Source of the DNA: Rubripirellula lacrimiformis
GTDB lineage: Bacteria; Planctomycetota; Planctomycetia; Pirellulales; Pirellulaceae
Reading direction: 5' to 3'
Assembly: GCF_007741535.1 (NCBI RefSeq)
Contig: NZ_CP036525.1
Span: 682,001-746,000 of the forward strand
DNA length: 64,000 nucleotides
Of the stretch, positions 59,415-64,000 are shown piece after piece. The notes beneath the pieces are model-generated. The model ran no database searches, was not told the DNA's origin, and was given only the letters and a program-made list of their open reading frames with translations. Position numbers and translations under genes: made by a program. Position 1 is the stretch's first letter, and each line of letters starts with the position of its first letter.

Positions 59415-62309
59415 ATGTTGAACAGACACTCCCTGCCCGTTTGCTGTGCTTGGTTGTTCGCAACTGGGATGCTGATTCCTTGCTCGGCCGCGGATGCTGG
59501 CGACCGCCCCAATATCGTGTTCTGCATGGCCGATGACTGGTCGTGGCCGCACGCTGGGGTTCTAGGGGATCCCGTCGTCAAAACGCCGAACTTTGACCGC
59601 GTGGCGAACGAAGGTGTGCTGTTCCCCAACGCGTTTGTTTCAACGCCATCTTGTACGCCCAGTCGTCTAAGCGTTCTGACCGGACAACATCACTGGCGAT
59701 TGAAAGAAGGCGACAGTCTTGGGGGATCGCTACGAGAAGACTACGACGTGTACACCGAGATGCTGCAGAAGTCGGGTTACCATCTGGGACGTTTCGGCAA
59801 GGGAGTCTGGCCCAGCGAGCATACCTTTCGCAAACGAGATTCATTTGGCCAGCGTTACCGATCCTTTGACCAGTTCATGAAGGATCGCAAGGCGGATGAA
59901 CCATTTTGCTATTGGCATGGTGGTTCGGACCCCCATCGTCCATACGAACTGGGGATCGGAAAGAAGAGCGGAATCGACTTGACGAAGATCCCGATTCCGG
60001 CCTGCCTGCCCGATAACGAGGTCGTCCGGGGGGATGTCGCCGACTATTTGTGGGAGGTGCAACGTTTTGATCGAGAGGTCGGTGAGATTCTTCAAAAGCT
60101 GGAGGCGATCGGCGAACTGCAGAACACGATTGTGGTTGTCAGTGGCGACAACGGTATGCCGTTTCCTCGTTGCAAAGCAACGCTTTACGACCAGGGAACT
60201 CGCGTGCCGTTGGCGGTTCGTTGGGGGGCGAAGGTGAAGGGCGAACGAACGGTGACGGATTTTGTCAGCCTTTGCGATCTTGCCCCGACATTTCTTCAGG
60301 CAGCCGGTTTGGACGTTTCTACTCAGATGACCGGTCGCAGTTTGTTGAGCATTCTTCAATCCGATCAATCCGGGACGGTCGACGCTACTCGCACGTTCGC
60401 TCTGGCCGGCACGGAGAAACATGTTTACGCGTATCCGAGACGGTCGCTGCGAACCAGCGATTTCCTGTACATCCGCAACTTTGACCCGAGCGCATGGGCA
60501 ACCGGGCAACATGGTGCCGGGACCGAACAGTACGACTTTGCCAAGAATCCTTGGCCGACGGGCAAAGGGGCGTTTTCCTATGCGATCGATCCGTCGCCAA
60601 CCAAACAACTGCTGCGGCTGCAGCGCCACCAATCGCAGGTTCAACCGTTTGCTGATCTGGCCTTTGGGCAGCGGCCCGACGAGGAACTGTACGACCTGGC
60701 GGACGACCCCGACCAACTTCGCAATGTCGCCGCGAAACCCGAATACGCCAGTGCGCTTACCCGTCTTCGACAGCAGTTGACCGCTGAATTGATCAAGAGC
60801 AATGATCCGCGAGTTTCCGTGGCCGGGTATTCGTCGCGTGACGTGGAAGGCTGGCCGGTTCGCGTCAGTGACCGGCTGATCAGCGAAAAGGGTGACGAGA
60901 CGGATCGTGCACTTCAGTTGCTGGCGTCGCAACTGCAAACCGTCAAACAAGTGGTCCCACCATCAGCGCTTGGCCGCATCATCAACGTGCCGATTTGGTT
61001 GTCACCACCCTACGAAGGAGTTCGGCCAACGGGCGAGTACCATCCGGGATCGGCGTGGCTGAAACGACAGGGACGCCCAAGTGCTTTGCACCAATGTGTG
61101 GAGTTTACCAACACGGCCATTTTTGATCGTGAAATCAAACGCATGCCTGTGATGGTGCTGCATGAACTCGCACACGCCTACCATGATCAGGTGCTCGGGA
61201 ACGACAACAAGGAAATTGCAGAGGTCTTCGCAAGCGCCAAGGAAAGCGGGATCTACAACATGGTTCAGCGGGAAAATGGAAAGACCGAACGGGCCTATGC
61301 GATTACGAACCCGATGGAATATTTTGCTGAGTTGACGGAAGCGTTGTTTGGACGCAACGATTTCTATCCCTTCGATCGCGCTCAGCTGCAAAGGCATGAC
61401 CCCGCCGCCTACGACGTGCTTGTGCGTCTGTGGAAAACAGAGTCTGTCGATTCGGCTGATGAAACGGCGCACTATCGAGTCGAAAAGCCGCCGGCCGACC
61501 TGCGATTGAAACCCTTTTACGAAAAGTATGTTGACGCCAGCGGTTATCCGATCATCGCCTCGTCCAAGGTCAATGATTTTGCGCTTCTAGAGGCTGCCTA
61601 CCTGGTCGACATGATGCTGGCCAAGCGACCCGACATCCGGGCAGCAATGGTCGCCAGCGGATCACGGCTGATCGTGATGGCGCACGACGAATTCACGACC
61701 GACATCCCCGAACACTCGCATTTACGCCCCAGCGATTACTGGGACGCAAGAGCACGCGGGTTAGGCGGATCGCGGGATGAACCCGTTTGTTCGTGCGGCG
61801 AAGAGAATCTGCTCGGTTTCGACGGGGATCCCTATTCAACCGAGAATATTCTGATTCACGAGTTTGCGCACAATATCCATTTGCGCGGTCTCGTGAATCT
61901 GGACCCGGCGTTTGACGATCGATTGAAACTGGCGTACGAACAGGCGATGAAACGCGGCCTTTGGAAGGGAAAGTACGCGTCGACCAACCACGCCGAGTAC
62001 TTCGCCGAAGGTGTGCAGTCATGGTTCAACAACAATCGACAACCCGATCACGATCACAACCACGTCGATACGCGAAGCGAACTGCAGGAATACGATCCCG
62101 GGCTGGCCGCGATTTGTAAAGAAGTTTTTGGACCGACACAGCTGGTCTATACCAAACCGGCAACTCGAATCTCGGGGCACCTTGAAGGTTACGATCCTGA
62201 ACAATCGCCTCGTTTCCAGTGGCCAGCACGACTCAAGCAAGCCAAGTCGAAGATCCGGAACGATACGACGAAACGTGGCACGAATCGACAAAAAGAATAC
62301 AAGAATTAG
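59415..62309 (+). CDS. Sulfatase fused to two tandem HExxH zincin domains
   Basis: The 964-residue protein begins with a signal peptide (VCCAWLFATGMLIPCSA) and a type I sulfatase domain to about residue 460: NIVFCMADDWSW and the formylglycine signature SCTPSRLSVLTG (Cys80). Two metallopeptidase-like domains follow. The first has HELAHAYHD (583-591) with EYFAE (635-639); the second has HEFAHNIH (815-822) with EYFAE (861-865). The shared HExxH...EYFAE pattern shows that the two are related. A sulfatase with two zincins acting outside the cell on a sulfated glycoprotein or mucin-like substrate is an attractive inference. The frame is open to 59196; the ATG at 59415 gives the signal peptide. Confidence 0.9.
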   Translation: MLNRHSLPVCCAWLFATGMLIPCSAADAGDRPNIVFCMADDWSWPHAGVLGDPVVKTPNFDRVANEGVLFPNAFVSTPSCTPSRLSVLTGQHHWRLKEGDSLGGSLREDYDVYTEMLQKSGYHLGRFGKGVWPSEHTFRKRDSFGQRYRSFDQFMKDRKADEPFCYWHGGSDPHRPYELGIGKKSGIDLTKIPIPACLPDNEVVRGDVADYLWEVQRFDREVGEILQKLEAIGELQNTIVVVSGDNGMPFPRCKATLYDQGTRVPLAVRWGAKVKGERTVTDFVSLCDLAPTFLQAAGLDVSTQMTGRSLLSILQSDQSGTVDATRTFALAGTEKHVYAYPRRSLRTSDFLYIRNFDPSAWATGQHGAGTEQYDFAKNPWPTGKGAFSYAIDPSPTKQLLRLQRHQSQVQPFADLAFGQRPDEELYDLADDPDQLRNVAAKPEYASALTRLRQQLTAELIKSNDPRVSVAGYSSRDVEGWPVRVSDRLISEKGDETDRALQLLASQLQTVKQVVPPSALGRIINVPIWLSPPYEGVRPTGEYHPGSAWLKRQGRPSALHQCVEFTNTAIFDREIKRMPVMVLHELAHAYHDQVLGNDNKEIAEVFASAKESGIYNMVQRENGKTERAYAITNPMEYFAELTEALFGRNDFYPFDRAQLQRHDPAAYDVLVRLWKTESVDSADETAHYRVEKPPADLRLKPFYEKYVDASGYPIIASSKVNDFALLEAAYLVDMMLAKRPDIRAAMVASGSRLIVMAHDEFTTDIPEHSHLRPSDYWDARARGLGGSRDEPVCSCGEENLLGFDGDPYSTENILIHEFAHNIHLRGLVNLDPAFDDRLKLAYEQAMKRGLWKGKYASTNHAEYFAEGVQSWFNNNRQPDHDHNHVDTRSELQEYDPGLAAICKEVFGPTQLVYTKPATRISGHLEGYDPEQSPRFQWPARLKQAKSKIRNDTTKRGTNRQKEYKN

Positions 62310-62341
62310 GTTCTGTCGAACTCTTTTGCGAGCCATTGCGA

Positions 62342-62640
62342 ATGCACAAAGCAATCTTCTCGACCCTGGCAATGATGGGGCTGTGGCTATCGCCGGCGGT
62401 CGCTGTTGCCGAGGCCGACAAGCCTAATGTCTTGTTCATCGCCGTCGACGACCTCAATGACTGGATCGGTTGCTTGGGCGGTCATCCCCAGGCAAAGACG
62501 CCGAACATCGACCGGCTTGCGGCCAGCGGAGTGCTCTTTACGAATGCACATTGCCCCGCTCCTGCCTGCAATCCTTCACGCAGCGCGATCATGACCGGCA
62601 TTTCGCCTCATGTGTCTGGGCTTTACGACAACCGCAGCAG
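62342..62640 (+). pseudogene. Sulfatase gene truncated by insertion element
   Basis: An ATG at 62342 begins a signal peptide and a normal sulfatase N-terminus: KPNVLFIAVDDLNDWIGCLG and APACNPSRSAIMTG, with Cys76 in the C-x-P-x-R site. The layout is of the iduronate/choline-sulfatase type. Similarity stops after GLYDNR (about codon 98, base 62635), and the frame runs into unrelated DNA leading to a transposase gene, ending at 62716. The rest of the sulfatase should lie beyond the element, outside the window. It starts 32 bp after the fusion gene. Confidence 0.8.
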
Positions 62641-64000
62641 TTCCCGGCGGTTGGCTAAATCCCGTAAAATACGGTGTGGTGATTTGCTAGCGTGTCGCGA
62701 TTGGATGAAGCCTTGATTGGAGCCGGGGGTTGACGCTCCAATGGACGGCTTTCGCTCTCGTCCAAGGCGATCGATCATGACCCGTCCGGCGCCCCCGTTC
62801 CCCAAGTTGCGGCGATTCCTTTGCGCTGATGCACTCATCGATACGTTACGCCGGAGATTTCAATCGGTCCCCGACGCGCGGGAACAATCCGGGACGGTTT
62901 ATCCAATGGTGGATACTCTCTTGGCTGCGTTTGCGATGTTCTCACTCAAAGACCCATCACTGTTAGCTTTTGAAGAACGGTCCGGCGAACCTGCCATCAA
63001 ACGACTCTTCGGGATCGACGCTATTCCCAGCGATACGTCCATGCGAGAGATCCTTGATGGTATCGATACAAGTCATCTCAACGAAGCCTTTGCAGACATC
63101 TTCCACGAACTTCAACGCGGGAACGTCCTGCGAGAGTTCGCGTTCCACAACAATCATTACCTGCTAGCGATCGATGGCACTGGATACTTCTGTTCCTCAA
63201 AGATCCATTGCCCCGAGTGCTTGGAACGTAAAACCAGTGGTGGCAAGATTCAGTATGTGCATCAAGCGGTTGCCGCGGTGCTCGTTCATCCCGACCAGAA
63301 AGTCGTCATCCCACTGGCAATCGAACCCATCGTCAAACAAGACGGAGAAACCAAAAACGATTGCGAACGCAATGCGACACGACGCCTATTGAGGCGAATT
63401 CGCTTGCTCTATCCGAAGATCAAGCTGATCGTGGTCGAAGACGGACTGGCCAGCAACGCTCCGCACATCGCCGACCTGAAAGATCTGAAGATGAGTTACT
63501 TGCTCGGTGCAAAACCGGGTGACCACGCTCACTTGTTCGATCAAGTGATTGCTGCGGGCGACGAAGACCGAATCGAAACACTCACACGGGTTGACCCGAT
63601 CGGTAACCGCGTCATCCAAAGCGAGACCCAGTACGTCAGTGACCTGGCGCTCAATGCGTCGAATCAATCTCTGCGAGTGAATTTTCTGCAGCACTTTGAA
63701 TACGACAACGATAGCGGCGAAGTGAGCAAGCGATTCAGTTGGGTGACGAACGTCACGTTAGATCGTTCGCTGCTATCGAAATTCACCGCGGGAGGTCGTA
63801 GTCGCTGGCGGATTGAGAATGAGACGTTTAATACGCTCAAGAATCAAGGCTATCACTTTGAACACAACTACGGTCATGGAAAGCAAAACCTATCAACGGT
63901 ACTGATGCTGCTGATGTTTTTAGCGTTCATGGTTGACCAAGTACAGCAAGCATGCTGTCCGCTGTTTGCCTCGGTGCAGGAGAAGTTCAAGAGTCGCCGA
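62636..64000 (+). mobile_element. Insertion sequence, left part (right end outside window)
   Basis: The left border is set by where the sulfatase similarity stops, near 62636. The element contains a leader with a small palindrome (CCGTAAAATACGG near 62668) and a transposase gene that continues past the window. Terminal inverted repeats and the target duplication cannot be checked because the right end is missing. Confidence 0.7.
62777..64000 (+). CDS. DDE transposase (IS4-like), 3' end outside window
   Basis: The frame is open for 408 codons from the ATG at 62777 to the window end; an in-frame ATG at 62741 is possible. A likely DDE triad is Asp133 in LAIDGTGYF, Asp222 in VVEDGLASN and Glu347 in SRWRIENETFNTLK, the last resembling the YREK region of IS4-type transposases. 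The long spacing to the Glu holds an inserted beta domain, as in IS4 relatives. It is transcribed in the same direction as the sulfatase gene it interrupts. No frameshift is seen, so it may be active if the 3' end is intact. Confidence 0.85.
   Translation, partial: MTRPAPPFPKLRRFLCADALIDTLRRRFQSVPDAREQSGTVYPMVDTLLAAFAMFSLKDPSLLAFEERSGEPAIKRLFGIDAIPSDTSMREILDGIDTSHLNEAFADIFHELQRGNVLREFAFHNNHYLLAIDGTGYFCSSKIHCPECLERKTSGGKIQYVHQAVAAVLVHPDQKVVIPLAIEPIVKQDGETKNDCERNATRRLLRRIRLLYPKIKLIVVEDGLASNAPHIADLKDLKMSYLLGAKPGDHAHLFDQVIAAGDEDRIETLTRVDPIGNRVIQSETQYVSDLALNASNQSLRVNFLQHFEYDNDSGEVSKRFSWVTNVTLDRSLLSKFTAGGRSRWRIENETFNTLKNQGYHFEHNYGHGKQNLSTVLMLLMFLAFMVDQVQQACCPLFASVQEKFKSRR

Noticed and set aside
59841-60950. 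Minus-strand 369-codon frame
   Set aside because: It lies entirely inside the sulfatase domain of the fusion gene on the other strand and has no recognisable motif.

Overview
The window comes from a planctomycete, most likely a marine Pirellulaceae of the Rhodopirellula type. This is inferred from gene content: several secreted sulfatases, a DUF1080 double-domain protein, twin-arginine Gfo/Idh/MocA oxidoreductases, and a giant RTX protein that starts with the FExLExRxxLA segment (LEPR-XLL) typical of planctomycete secreted proteins. No rRNA, tRNA or CRISPR array was seen.

Region 1 (1-15.5 kb) is mostly housekeeping and metabolic. It holds the 5' part of an alpha-glucan phosphorylase behind a small SpoIIAA-like gene, an MgtC-family membrane protein, and a tight minus-strand run of alcohol dehydrogenase, gpmA, a lipoprotein cytochrome c and ftsH. 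It continues with a two-domain universal stress protein, a zinc-ribbon thioredoxin, an ADP-forming acyl-CoA synthetase fused to a GNAT acetyltransferase facing a class II histone-deacetylase-like gene, a patatin-like phospholipase with a small helical partner, and two membrane proteins of unknown function.

Region 2 (15.5-37.7 kb) is dominated by one minus-strand reading frame of about 6,870 codons. It encodes a giant secreted beta-rich protein with three blocks of RTX calcium-binding repeats, two PPC-like domains and a PKD-like domain. It is divergent from a likely outer-membrane beta-barrel gene.

Region 3 (38-64 kb) starts with a GNAT gene and an Nramp-type transporter whose metal-site residues are replaced. 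It then becomes a catabolic island: three intact sulfatases and one broken one, an epimerase/DHDPS-like pair, a DUF1080 protein, two Gfo/Idh/MocA oxidoreductases, a sugar-isomerase-like TIM barrel, an FAD oxidoreductase, two secreted metallophosphoesterases and a C45-acyltransferase/alpha-beta-hydrolase fusion. Together these look like extracytoplasmic processing of sulfated or unusual glycans. The most unusual gene is a sulfatase fused to two tandem HExxH zincin domains (59415-62309). Just downstream, a further sulfatase is cut after about 98 codons by an insertion element whose transposase runs off the window.

The strongest candidates for something new are the sulfatase/double-zincin fusion, the giant RTX protein with its divergent barrel partner, the three-domain C45/hydrolase fusion, and the Nramp protein lacking its metal ligands.
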